A DNA stretch of 64,000 bases from Bifidobacterium miconisargentati (GTDB lineage Bacteria > Actinomycetota > Actinomycetes > Actinomycetales > Bifidobacteriaceae), in the NCBI RefSeq assembly GCF_019331675.1, contig NZ_JAHBBJ010000003.1, forward strand, positions 184,943 to 248,942, given 5' to 3'. The notes beneath the pieces were generated by a model, which saw only the letters and a program-made list of their open reading frames with translations, was not told where the DNA came from and searched no databases. The position numbers and the translations under genes were made by a program. Below are positions 52,516 through 61,244 of this stretch, piece by piece; positions within the stretch are counted from its first letter, which is position 1, and every line of letters begins with the position of its first letter.

Positions 52516-53163
52516 ATGAAGTTCAACACCAATGCGCCGTTCTGGCGGTTCATGGACACCCTGGTCCGTTTCACCGCGCTGAATCTGGTCTATCTGGTCA
52601 CGCTGGTCCCCGTCGTCACCACCGGCCCGGCCCGCGCGGCGTTGTACAGCACGATGTTCGCCTACGATGAGCACGATGACATCAGGCTCGTCCATGAATA
52701 CCTGCGCCGGTTCAAGCGCGAGTTCAAGCACGGGCTGATCTCCGGCCTCATCGTCATGGCGCTTGCGGCGGCCATCATCTTCGGCCTCGCCTTCTGGAGC
52801 GCGTGGGACACCAATGTCTCATACGTCCCGCTTGTCGTCCTTATTATCGCGGCGGTGATCGTGACGCTCACGGCGGAGTACCTCTTCCCCATGCAGGCCC
52901 GTTTCGAGAACCCGCTCGGCACCCAGTGGAAGTTGGCGGCGATGTTCCCCTGGCGCGCCTTCCCTTGCACGCTCGCGCTGCTCGCCATCGACGTGCTGCT
53001 GCTCGCGGTGGCGTACTTCATTCCGTTCATCCGCGTGCTGGTGCTGATCTTCGGCGTCGCCTGGGGCGCCTACGCCAAGTCACTGGTCTTCCTGTGGGGC
53101 TTCAAGCGTTACGGCGGCATGGGCCCGGTGGAGCGCCCCACCTTCATCAACGCCCACGACTGA
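52516..53163 (+). CDS. DUF624 (YesL-like) membrane protein
   Basis: A 215-residue membrane protein with about five helices. The family start FNTNAPFWRFMDTLVRFTALNLVYLVTLVPVVTTGPARAALYSTMF is intact. DUF624 proteins of unknown function are frequently encoded next to LplB/YtcP-type sugar importers, as here (divergent from the permease). GGAGGAACG precedes the ATG at 52516. An AT-rich operator upstream places it in the same regulon as the oligosaccharide genes. Confidence 0.9.
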   Translation: MKFNTNAPFWRFMDTLVRFTALNLVYLVTLVPVVTTGPARAALYSTMFAYDEHDDIRLVHEYLRRFKREFKHGLISGLIVMALAAAIIFGLAFWSAWDTNVSYVPLVVLIIAAVIVTLTAEYLFPMQARFENPLGTQWKLAAMFPWRAFPCTLALLAIDVLLLAVAYFIPFIRVLVLIFGVAWGAYAKSLVFLWGFKRYGGMGPVERPTFINAHD

Positions 53164-53241
53164 TTCGGGGAACTTCCCCGCTTTGCTCCTCTCCTCTTGG
53201 GCCCGCCCACCTTCCCACTCAGTATCCAATACAGGTTCCGT

Positions 53242-53455
53242 GCGGGACAATGCGCGTATATCGCGATTTTTCGCGCATCATCCCGCGCCCGCGTGCCCCC
53301 ATATGTGCGGCAAACGATTGCCATACGCTTCGGCCCACACTCAAGCAACAGCAAATCCCCGGAATTCCGCCATTATCGCGATATCGTCTGCACCCGGCGT
53401 CTGACAAGCCGCGGGATAATGCGCCTAAAAAGTTTCAATCGCCGGATTGTCCCGC
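53242..53455. repeat. pair of 45-bp GCGGGA hairpins
   Basis: 53242-53286 (GCGGGACAATGCGCG...CGCGCATCATCCCGC) and 53411-53455 (GCGGGATAATGCGCC...ATTGTCCCGC) are both exactly 45 bp and share the outer arm GCGGGAyAATGCGC. They lie 169 bp apart in the 350-bp gap between the DUF624 and membrane-protein genes; nothing else is evident there. Confidence 0.7.
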
Positions 53456-53513
53456 ATCGGCAACCGTTTTCGAGGGGTACCGCAGTTCGCGTATGCGGCT
53501 ACCATTGACTGAC

Positions 53514-55925
53514 ATGACGTCACCAGCCATCTCGAAGCCTGCCGCCGCCCCGCATCGCCCCGACTCCCGCACGCACGCGCACCCCGTGTGGCGCCGCGTG
53601 GGAGCGGTCGCCCGGTGGACGCTGGCGGTGTTGGCCTGCCTGTGGCTGGCCCTGTGCACCGCGGTCGGCCCGTTGTACTGGGATTTCGAGAACGGCACCA
53701 TCGCCAACTGGAACTGGACGAACACCGCTATCTTCGCGGGCTCATTCGTCATCTATCTCGGCATCATCCTGCTGCTGGTCCGTTTCGCCGGCACCGGCCG
53801 GGTACTGCCCACCCCCCTCGGCGAACGTTGGCATCGGTTCGTTGGCCGGTACTTCACTCCCCGCCATCGTTCGCATCAGCATCACGAAACGACAACGGCG
53901 GTAGTGTCCGGCGTCGATTCAAACGACACCGAATCGACAGGCCTCACTGACGCAAATACCGCCACCACAGCCGACGCACCCGCACCAATCGACTCCAGTC
54001 CGGCATCCGACGCAACTCCCGTGACGGACGCTCCCGAATCACCCTCCCGCCACCGTTCCGCCGGTTCCCACTCCCGCTTCCATATCGCCCCACGGCAAAT
54101 CACCACGGCCATCGCCACGGGCTTCGCGTTCCTGAACCGTTGGCTTATCCGCGGCACGGACCGGTTCTGGAAGATCGCGTTGATTCTCTTCATCGGCTGG
54201 CTGTGGGCGCCCACCACCCTGCTGGCGGCATTCGGCGCGGACATCCGCTCGCAGATCCGCGAGTTCAGCTGGGCGTGGAACCAGTGGACCGGGCTGAAGC
54301 AGCCATACATCGGCTTCTTCTCGTTCGTGCCGATGGACATCTACCCCACCGCGCACTACATGTGGCCCGACAACCCCACCTACCTGACCGACCAGCATAA
54401 TGTGGTGCTCACCGTGGTCTACGGCGCGGTCGCGATGTTCTCCCGCTCGCTGACCGGTTCGAACGACGCCGGCATCGTGGCCCTCGCCTCCATCCAGATG
54501 CCGTTCGCCGTGTTCTGCTGCGCGGCCACCGCCCACCGGTTCCTCAATAGGCCGTGGATTGGCAAATCCGTTGACGACGCTGCGACCCCGAATTCCGGCA
54601 CGCACGATTCCGGGAGCCCGGCCGTCGCCGACGCCGGTGCCGTCAACGCCTCCGATGGCACCACTGCGATGTCCGACACGACCATCACCCCAAAGCTCGC
54701 CGGAGGCCGGGCACGATTCCTGATTCTCCTGTTCTTCCTGGCCTGCCCACTCGCGGTGTTCGCCACGATCTCCATCACCAAGTCGCCATTGTTCGCCTTC
54801 GCGTTCGTCTGGTGGTTCGGCGTCTGGTACGAGCTCATCCAGACCTGGCGACCGGCCGGCACCAAACGCAAGCGTCAGAGCGATGCCCCCGCCGAAACCG
54901 ACGCCGATCACACGGACTCCGCGGCTCCTGCGGCCTCCACGACGCCTGCTCCAGCCGATTCCCCGACCCTCACCGCCCCGCTGCGCCTGCCGCGCCACAG
55001 CCTGCTCGCGTTCATCGCGTCCACGTCGGTGATGCTCATCTCCGCCAAATACGCCTGGTACATCATCGCCCTGCAGATCGTGCTGGCGCTCATCGCGGAT
55101 CGCCGACGCTGGGCCACGTACGTCGCGGCCCTGCTCATCCCCACCATCCTCATCCACGGCGGCATCTCCTTCGCCATCTCCTCGGGCGCGATCATCGGCG
55201 GTGACCCGATCGAAAGCCGCGGCGTGCAGTTGCAGATGATCGCGCGCGTGGCCCAGCGCAACCCGGACGGCATCTCGGAGGAGGCCAAGAAGAACCTCTC
55301 CCCCGTGTTCAACCTGGACCAGATGGCGGATGCCTACTTCCAGCAGGACGCCGACCCGGTGAAGTCCTCCGGTATCCAGGCCAAGAAGGTCAGTTACAAG
55401 TGGCGCACCGTCACTCCGGAGGACATGACCGGTTTCAACAAGGCGTGGCTTCAGATCGTCAAGGACAATCCGGTCATCGCATTGGACGCGCTGCTGGCCA
55501 AATGCTTCGGCTACTTCAACGTGACCGATCTTCCCTACGTGTCAATGGACTATTACGTGACCAGCGACTATGTGCAAAAGAACTCCACATGGATCAAGTC
55601 CTACCATCACGACTGGCGTGAGAAGGTGGTCAAGTTCACGAAGAAGTGGGGCAGGATTCCGGTGCTCGGCTGGCTTATCCACGGCAACTTCTACGTGGTG
55701 CTGACGTTGCTCATCGGCGCGGCCGAGGTGATACGCCGCCGCTGGCTCACGCTGATGACCCATATTCCGCTGCTGCTGCTCATGGGCGTGATGATCACCG
55801 CTCCGGCCAATAATTTCGAACGTCATATGCTGCCGGTCGCCTTCGTATTCGGTTTCATGGTCCTCACCTATTGGCGCGATTCCCGCACGGAGCTGGCGAA
55901 GAGCACGGCTCCGGCGGCCGAGTGA
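53514..55925 (+). CDS. large polytopic membrane protein, DUF6020-like
   Basis: An 803-residue membrane protein with many helices and a glycosyltransferase-like layout: PHRPDS... N-terminus, then hydrophobic segments near residues 35, 65, 220, 300, 400, 490, 525 and a C-terminal pair. I take it to be of the DUF6020 type found in bifidobacteria and other gut bacteria; the function is unknown, possibly cell-surface polysaccharide. Three Ser/Thr/Ala/Asp-rich spacers (around residues 125-180, 360-395 and 455-490) look disordered. No good ribosome binding site precedes the ATG at 53514 or the alternative at 53493. It has no obvious link to the sugar locus. Confidence 0.7.
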   Translation: MTSPAISKPAAAPHRPDSRTHAHPVWRRVGAVARWTLAVLACLWLALCTAVGPLYWDFENGTIANWNWTNTAIFAGSFVIYLGIILLLVRFAGTGRVLPTPLGERWHRFVGRYFTPRHRSHQHHETTTAVVSGVDSNDTESTGLTDANTATTADAPAPIDSSPASDATPVTDAPESPSRHRSAGSHSRFHIAPRQITTAIATGFAFLNRWLIRGTDRFWKIALILFIGWLWAPTTLLAAFGADIRSQIREFSWAWNQWTGLKQPYIGFFSFVPMDIYPTAHYMWPDNPTYLTDQHNVVLTVVYGAVAMFSRSLTGSNDAGIVALASIQMPFAVFCCAATAHRFLNRPWIGKSVDDAATPNSGTHDSGSPAVADAGAVNASDGTTAMSDTTITPKLAGGRARFLILLFFLACPLAVFATISITKSPLFAFAFVWWFGVWYELIQTWRPAGTKRKRQSDAPAETDADHTDSAAPAASTTPAPADSPTLTAPLRLPRHSLLAFIASTSVMLISAKYAWYIIALQIVLALIADRRRWATYVAALLIPTILIHGGISFAISSGAIIGGDPIESRGVQLQMIARVAQRNPDGISEEAKKNLSPVFNLDQMADAYFQQDADPVKSSGIQAKKVSYKWRTVTPEDMTGFNKAWLQIVKDNPVIALDALLAKCFGYFNVTDLPYVSMDYYVTSDYVQKNSTWIKSYHHDWREKVVKFTKKWGRIPVLGWLIHGNFYVVLTLLIGAAEVIRRRWLTLMTHIPLLLLMGVMITAPANNFERHMLPVAFVFGFMVLTYWRDSRTELAKSTAPAAE

Positions 55926-55987
55926 TATGCCTTCCATTCGCCGTTCACGACTCCCGGAACCGGAACGGCGAGGCTAGACTGAAGGGT

Positions 55988-56986
55988 ATGCCTTCAGACT
56001 TTCTCGAACTGCTTGCCTCCGAAGCCGCCGATTCGTCCGACGCCACCGCGTTGGACCGCGTCCGCACCGTGCTGTTCGAGTGCCTGTTCCACCGTCTTGC
56101 CGACGACCGCGTGGATTCGCTGTTCGCCATCCTCGGTTTCGAGGACGGTTTCGACTGCTACGCCATCGCCGGCTATCCGGCCCGTTCAGCCGCAAAGACC
56201 CGCAAGGACGTCGAGAAGATCGTGAGCGATTTCGGCGGCGCATGCCTGACCGCCGAGTACGCGATGAACGGTCTGGGCCCCGGTATTGCGGGCTCGACCG
56301 GCGCCGTCGCGCCCTCCGCCGCCGGCAACGGCAATAGCGGCAACAGCACCGGCAACCCCGTATCCGGCGGAGCGGAATCGTCCGCATCAGCCAGTCCATC
56401 CGGCTCCGCTCGCGGTGCTTCGACCGTCGCCAATCGCACCTACAGCCGTGCGGACAAGCGCAACACCGCGGTCGTCGTCCTGATCCGTCCGGTCGGCGCG
56501 GCGACGCCTGAAGTCATCTGCAACACCGTCTCCCCCGCGTTCGACGCCGCGCGGCCGCTCGCGTTGGGCCCGCAGCGCACCAGCAGCGAAGGTGCGATGC
56601 GCACGATGCAGGCCGCGTTGTACTGTCTGAAGGCGGCACCGGCCTTGGCCGCCACGGTCCAGCAGATCCCGCGCCCGCTGCGTACCGACGACGCCCTGCC
56701 CGAACGCGCGCTCATCGGCGACGAGGACGCCCGCGACGAACTCATCCGCGTGGTGTACGGCAGCCTCACCGCCGCCGGCCCGGACGATCCCACACTGCTC
56801 ACCGTCTCCACGTTCCTGCGGTTCGGTGGCTCGCTGGAGACGTGCGCCAAGGAACTCAACGTGCATCCCAACACCATCCGATACCGTCTCAAGCGTGCCG
56901 CCGAATCCACCGGTTGGGACGCCACCGACCCGCGCGAGGCCTATGTGCTCACCACCGCCATCGCCCTCGGCCGCATGGCCGGCTGA
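55988..56986 (+). CDS. PucR-type helix-turn-helix regulator
   Basis: A 332-residue protein whose C-terminus (LLTVSTFLRFGGSLETCAKELNVHPNTIRYRLKRAAESTGWD) is the PucR C-terminal helix-turn-helix. The N-terminal part is not a recognised sensor domain, and a Gly/Ser/Ala-rich linker (about residues 100-150) separates the two. PucR-type proteins regulate diverse metabolism, and in Streptomyces one (FasR) activates fatty-acid synthesis, but nothing here ties it to fas. The ATG at 55988 follows GAAGGGT at a very short distance, so the start is not certain. Confidence 0.8.
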   Translation: MPSDFLELLASEAADSSDATALDRVRTVLFECLFHRLADDRVDSLFAILGFEDGFDCYAIAGYPARSAAKTRKDVEKIVSDFGGACLTAEYAMNGLGPGIAGSTGAVAPSAAGNGNSGNSTGNPVSGGAESSASASPSGSARGASTVANRTYSRADKRNTAVVVLIRPVGAATPEVICNTVSPAFDAARPLALGPQRTSSEGAMRTMQAALYCLKAAPALAATVQQIPRPLRTDDALPERALIGDEDARDELIRVVYGSLTAAGPDDPTLLTVSTFLRFGGSLETCAKELNVHPNTIRYRLKRAAESTGWDATDPREAYVLTTAIALGRMAG

Positions 56987-57002
56987 TACCACGCATAAAA
57001 AT

Positions 57003-57119
57003 CGGCTCCCCTCTCTGGGGGGAGCTGTCAGCGGAGCTGACTGAGGGGAGCACCGCAGTTAAATGCGATGTCTCTCAGCCTCGCTTCGCTCGACAGCCCC
57101 CCCTGAGAGAGGGGAGCCA
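57003..57119. repeat. full GGCTCCCCTC-family palindrome
   Basis: Two mirror halves (GGCTCCCCTCTCTGGGGGG...GACTGAGGGGAG and the inverted CTCTCAGCC...CTGAGAGAGGGGAGCC) between the convergent regulator and PTS genes. Confidence 0.85.
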
Positions 57120-57139
57120 GCTCTATATCCTTATATCCT

Positions 57140-58516
57140 TCACGCCACAGCCGCGTCGGCGAGCGCCTGCTCGCGCATCGCGGTCTCGGCCACGATCTTC
57201 TTGCGGTTGTACCACATGAGCGCCGCGCAGATCACCACGCATACCGCGGCTCCGATCCACTTGAGCGCGCCCAGGTTGTACAGGATCCACGCCAGCGGGT
57301 TGCCTGCGTAGTCGAAGCTGGCCACGGCGTTGGTGCCGTCGGGCAGCGTCACGCCGGAGGCCACGGCGGCCTTGGTAAACACGGAGGCGAGCGCGGTCGC
57401 GGAGTAGTCGCCGATCACGAGCGCCACCATGCCGATGATGAACGTGCGGAACACGTTGCCCTTGGTGATCGGCACCACGAGCGGGAAGATGTACATCGCG
57501 CCCGCCAGGGATGCGATGGGCAGGAACTGGTTGCCCGGCAGCACCACGGACAGGAACAGGATGAACGGCACCACGAGCACCGAGCACACCATGATGGTCG
57601 GGTCGCCCACCACGATGGACGGGCTCAGGCCGATGAGGAAGTCAACCTTGCCCTTGAACTTCTTGGCCAGCAGCTTCTTGACGGCTTCGGTGATCGGCAG
57701 CAGGCCTTCTCCGAACAGGCCGGAGATGCGCGGGATGAGCAGCATCACGGCACCGATGTTCACGGCGAGCTTGAGGATGGCGGTCACGTCGTACTGGGCG
57801 AGGATGCCGAGCACGGCTCCGATCACGGTGCCCAGGAACAGCGGTTCGCCAATGAAGCCGAGCTTCTCCTGCAGCTTCTTGGCGTCCCAGTCGATCTTGT
57901 TGATGCCGGGGCACTTCTCCATCAGCCAGTTGAGTACGTGCGCGATCGGCGCGTACGGAGCGCACACCGGTACCGGGAAGGCGATGCCGTTGACCTTGTC
58001 ATGGCCGTAGTACGCCAGCACACGCTTCGATTCGATGTCGCCGATGCAGTTGATGATGATGAAGTTCACGGCCACGATGAACAGGGACCAGCCGAAGCTG
58101 TTGGTCACCAAGTACACCAGCGCGCCGATGAAGGCATAGTGCCAGTAGTTGAACAGATCCATGGCGATGGTCTTGGTGGTCTTGGTCAGCAGCATCACCA
58201 CGTTGAGCGCCAGGCCGAACGGGATGACCAGTGCGCCGACCTGCGAGCTGTAGGCCACCTGGGAGGCGGCCGGCCAGCCGATGTCCAGCACGTTGAGGTG
58301 CAGCCCGTAGAGTTCCACGATCTTGTTGATGACCGGGCCGAGATTGTCCGTCAGCAGTGTGGTGACGATGCTCAGGCCCACGAACGCCACGCCGACGGTC
58401 AGGCCGGACTTCAGTGATTTGGCGAAGCCGAGGCCCACGCAGGTGCCGATGATGGTGAAGATGATGGGCATCATCACCGATGCGCCCAGGCCCAGAATCC
58501 AAGTAATGACTTGCAT
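57140..58516 (-). CDS. PTS galactitol-type EIIC permease
   Basis: A 458-residue membrane permease of the galactitol family of PTS EIIC proteins (GatC/SgcC). It starts MQVITWILGLGASVMMPIIFTIIG with about ten further helices. The family features FAKSLKSGLTVGVAFVGL, NVLDIGWPAASQVAYSSQVGALVIPFGLALNVVMLLTKTTKT and DLFNYWHYAFIGA are visible. It would import and phosphorylate a polyol or sugar, but needs EIIA and EIIB partners that are not encoded in the window. It is last in a row with iron alcohol dehydrogenase and the two transketolase subunits. Confidence 0.9.
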   Translation of the reverse strand: MQVITWILGLGASVMMPIIFTIIGTCVGLGFAKSLKSGLTVGVAFVGLSIVTTLLTDNLGPVINKIVELYGLHLNVLDIGWPAASQVAYSSQVGALVIPFGLALNVVMLLTKTTKTIAMDLFNYWHYAFIGALVYLVTNSFGWSLFIVAVNFIIINCIGDIESKRVLAYYGHDKVNGIAFPVPVCAPYAPIAHVLNWLMEKCPGINKIDWDAKKLQEKLGFIGEPLFLGTVIGAVLGILAQYDVTAILKLAVNIGAVMLLIPRISGLFGEGLLPITEAVKKLLAKKFKGKVDFLIGLSPSIVVGDPTIMVCSVLVVPFILFLSVVLPGNQFLPIASLAGAMYIFPLVVPITKGNVFRTFIIGMVALVIGDYSATALASVFTKAAVASGVTLPDGTNAVASFDYAGNPLAWILYNLGALKWIGAAVCVVICAALMWYNRKKIVAETAMREQALADAAVA

Positions 58517-58561
58517 GTGTAATATTCCCCCTGTGTTTGGCCCCCTCGGTCGGCTCCGGAT

Positions 58562-58612
58562 CGGCTCCCCTCATTGAGGGGAGCTGGCACGCGGAGCGTG
58601 GACCGAGGGGAG
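58562..58612. repeat. GGCTCCCCTC-family half palindrome
   Basis: CGGCTCCCCTCATTGAGGGGAGC then TGGCACGCGGAGCGTGGACCGAGGGGAG, between the EIIC and dehydrogenase genes. Confidence 0.8.
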
Positions 58613-58623
58613 GCCTTAAAAAG

Positions 58624-59739
58624 TCAGTACAGCTTCTCGAAGATGTCCAGCACGGCGGCCTCATCCAACGGCACGAAGTTGTTGCGCATCAGACGGGTCT
58701 GGGTCTCGATCACGCGGTGGCCCCACACGGGCAGCTCCTCGCGCGTGACCCCGTATTCATGCAGGGCCTTCTTGGGCAGCAGCTGGTTGATGAGCGCCTC
58801 CAGCTCGTCGTATACATCGGCCGCATCGCATTCGAGGATGCCGGCGATGAAGGCGTTGAGCGTGGCGATCTCGCCGTCCGACCTGATCTCCATGTACTTG
58901 CGCAGCACGCCGGTGAACATCGCGTAGTTCGATTCGCCATGCGCCACATGGTAGTTGCCGCCGAGCTGGTAGCTCAGGGCGTGCACGGCAGCGCAGCCGC
59001 CGGTGCCGAACGCGATGCCGGCGTACGTGGAGGCCAGGAGGAAGTCGCCCATGAGCGCGTTGCGCGCCTCGAGCCCACCAGCAGCCACCTTGCGGTAGCC
59101 GGACAGGATCATGCGCACGGCCTCGTAGCCGAACATCTTGACGATGGGCGTGGAGTTGGGCGAAAGAATCGACTCGACCGAATGGCACAGCGCGTCGATG
59201 GAGCTGGTGGCGAACACGTAGTTCGGCAGGCCGTGCAGCAGTTCGGGGATGAGCACGGCGGAGTCGCCGTACATGGCCGGACAGCCCATGCCCACCTTGG
59301 TGCCGAGCTTGGTGCGGTTGATGGAGGCAAGCATGGTGACTTCGGAGCCGGTGCCGCAGGTGGTGGGCACGAGCACGAGGTCCACGCTACGGCTCAGGTT
59401 AGGCAGGTGGTCGAAGATCTCGTCCACGCTCATACCGCCGGAGCAGGCCACCACCTTGGCCACGTCCATCACCGCGCCGCCGCCCACGGCCACCACGCGC
59501 TTGGCGTTGTCGAGGTCGGCGTCCTTGATCATGGCGTTGATCATGTCATCAGTGGGTTCGGAGGTGCCGTACGAGTCGACGAGCAGCACCTGCGCGCCTG
59601 CGGCAACGTCCTTCAGGTAGGTGTCATAGATGACCTTGACCGAGAAGATCAGGTCGCCCTCGCCCACGTGGAATTCCTCGGCGAATTCCTTGACCGTGGC
59701 GTTCGAGTACAGAGTGGGTCCAACTTCGATAAGCTTCAT
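58624..59739 (-). CDS. iron-containing alcohol dehydrogenase
   Basis: A 371-residue group III (iron) alcohol dehydrogenase. The NAD-binding AVGGGAVMDVAKVVA, VPTTCGTGSEVTMLASI, the metal ligand region DSAVLIPELLHGLP..DALCHSVES and the histidines in HALSYQLGGNYHVAHGESNYAM are present. The sequence recalls 4-hydroxybutyrate dehydrogenases but the substrate is open; next to a transketolase it may reduce an aldehyde product or oxidise a polyol phosphate. GGAAA precedes the ATG at 59739. A mobile element and a palindromic repeat separate it from the transketolase gene. Confidence 0.88.
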   Translation of the reverse strand: MKLIEVGPTLYSNATVKEFAEEFHVGEGDLIFSVKVIYDTYLKDVAAGAQVLLVDSYGTSEPTDDMINAMIKDADLDNAKRVVAVGGGAVMDVAKVVACSGGMSVDEIFDHLPNLSRSVDLVLVPTTCGTGSEVTMLASINRTKLGTKVGMGCPAMYGDSAVLIPELLHGLPNYVFATSSIDALCHSVESILSPNSTPIVKMFGYEAVRMILSGYRKVAAGGLEARNALMGDFLLASTYAGIAFGTGGCAAVHALSYQLGGNYHVAHGESNYAMFTGVLRKYMEIRSDGEIATLNAFIAGILECDAADVYDELEALINQLLPKKALHEYGVTREELPVWGHRVIETQTRLMRNNFVPLDEAAVLDIFEKLY

Positions 59740-59771
59740 TGCTTTCCGTTTCCTTGTGATTGAGTGGGTAT

Positions 59772-59886
59772 TCCCCTCAGCCGTCCGCGGCAGCCTCCCA
59801 CGAAAGGGAGCCGATCTCGCATGCCGTATGACCAAAATCGGCTCCCCTCCCTGAGGGGAGCTGGCGGCAAAGCCGACTGAGGGGAG
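59772..59886. repeat. GGCTCCCCTC-family palindrome, halves in reversed order
   Basis: TTCCCCTCAGCCG...AAAGGGAGCC followed by CGGCTCCCCTCCCTGAGGGGAGC...GACTGAGGGGAG. The two halves point the opposite way to the usual arrangement. Confidence 0.75.
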
Positions 59887-59922
59887 CACCCGTGTTGGAG
59901 GGGGAAAATTACGTGTACAGAC

Positions 59923-60039
59923 GGCTCTGTTAAACCAAAATCGACATGGTCCTCATTCTTCCTTGTCCGGGAAGCCGTCGGCAAAGCCGACTGAGGGGTA
60001 GTCAGGCTGGATTCGCGTCAATCTTGGTTTCACAGAGCT
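59923..60039. mobile_element. 117-bp ISL3-like MITE copy
   Basis: The left end GGCTCTGTTAAACCAAAATC and the inverted right end GCTCTGTGAAACCAAGATTG match the element at 11589. Inside is GCCGTCGGCAAAGCCGACTGAGGGGTAG, related to the palindrome family. Flanking target duplications are not recognisable. It splits the transketolase-dehydrogenase operon. Confidence 0.75.
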
Positions 60040-60046
60040 GCATAGG

Positions 60047-60069
60047 CTTGGCTCTCCTTGGTTGAGGAG
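60047..60069. terminator. short hairpin after the transketolase C-terminal gene
   Basis: GGCTCTCC/GGTTGAGGAGCC can fold immediately beyond the stop codon. There is no T tract, so it may be a remnant of the palindrome family instead. Confidence 0.35.
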
Positions 60070-60072
60070 CCG

Positions 60073-61038
60073 TCAGCCCTTGCGGGCGATCGCGCGCTTC
60101 GCCGCGGCCACGGTGTCCTCCACGGTCAGTCCGTACTGCTCCGCGAGGTACTCCAGCGATCCCACCTGGCCGAACCGGTCGTGGATGCCGATAAGCTCCA
60201 TCGGCACCGGCGCGTTGCTTACCACGGTCTCGCTGACCGCCGCTCCCAGACCGGTGGTGATGTTGTGGTTCTCGGCCACCACGATCGCGCCGGTCTCCTT
60301 GGCGGCCTTGATCACGGCCTCATCGTCCAGCGGCTTCCAGGTGAACATGTCGAGGATGCGCGCGCGGATGCCCTCGCCGGCGAGGATGTCGGCGGCCTTC
60401 ATGGAGTTGGCCACGCACAGGCCGGAGGCGATGATGGTCACGTCGGCGTCGGCGTCATCGCGCACGGTCACGGCCTTGCCGATCTCGAATTCGGTGCCGT
60501 CCTCGTAGATCTTGGTGCTTTCCCTACGGACCAGACGCATGTACTGCATGCCGTAGTTGTCCGCCATCCAGCCCATGACCCACTTGAGCATGGTGATGTC
60601 GGTGGGCTCGATGATGGTCATCTGCGGGATGCCGCGCATGATGCCCATGTCCTCGAACGGCATGTGGGTGCCGCCGTTGGTCTTGGCGGTGATGCCGGGG
60701 TCGGAGCCGATGAGCTTGACGTTCGCCTTCGAGTACGCGCCGGAAATGAAGATCTGGTCGGTGGCTCGACGGGACATGAACGTGGCGAAGGTGTGCGCGA
60801 ACGGGATCTTGCCGGCCAGCGAGAGGCCCACGGCCACGCCGACCATGTTGGCCTCCTGGATACCGCAGTCCACGGTGCGCTCGGGGTACTTGGCCAGGAA
60901 GGGCTTGGTGCCCATCGCACCCATAAGATCGGCGTCGAGCACCATGAGTTCGGGATGGGTTTCGGCCAGTTCGATGAGACGGTCGCAGAACGCGGCGCGC
61001 ATCTCCTGGGTTTCGGGTTTGAGTTCCTTGACGATCAT
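60073..61038 (-). CDS. transketolase-like protein, C-terminal subunit
   Basis: A 321-residue subunit with the pyrimidine-binding and C-terminal transketolase domains: LMVLDADLMGAMGTKPF, ERTVDCGIQEANMVGVAVGLSLAGKIPFAHTFATF, SDPGITAKTNGGTHMPFEDMGIMRGIPQM, and the C-terminal domain VTIIASGLCVANSM...VVAENHNITTGLG. It needs the N-terminal subunit encoded just upstream to form the thiamine diphosphate site. Split transketolases often have special substrates (for example apulose 4-phosphate or sulfosugars) rather than the pentose phosphate pathway. AAAGGA lies 11 bases before the ATG. The 206-bp gap between the subunit genes shows nothing recognisable. Confidence 0.92.
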   Translation of the reverse strand: MIVKELKPETQEMRAAFCDRLIELAETHPELMVLDADLMGAMGTKPFLAKYPERTVDCGIQEANMVGVAVGLSLAGKIPFAHTFATFMSRRATDQIFISGAYSKANVKLIGSDPGITAKTNGGTHMPFEDMGIMRGIPQMTIIEPTDITMLKWVMGWMADNYGMQYMRLVRRESTKIYEDGTEFEIGKAVTVRDDADADVTIIASGLCVANSMKAADILAGEGIRARILDMFTWKPLDDEAVIKAAKETGAIVVAENHNITTGLGAAVSETVVSNAPVPMELIGIHDRFGQVGSLEYLAEQYGLTVEDTVAAAKRAIARKG

Positions 61039-61244
61039 TGTGATATGTCCTTTTTATGTATTGGCTTCGCTGCGCCGGATACGGTGCATGGGATCTTTCC
61101 CGGCCTTCCCTGCCCGTTCGAGGGGCTGTCCGCATAACAACGGACCGGGGAGCAGCGCTGAATCGGCACCGATTCCGAGGCACGAGAGCGTAGGTTTTAT
61201 CTGCTTTCAGACACTAAGTGGCGGCGACTATGTTCCGTTTTCGC

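Noticed and set aside
52803..55925. A 1040-residue start for the membrane protein at 53514
   Set aside because: The extra N-terminus overlaps the DUF624 gene in another frame and the hairpin pair. The hydrophobic protein proper begins near 53514.
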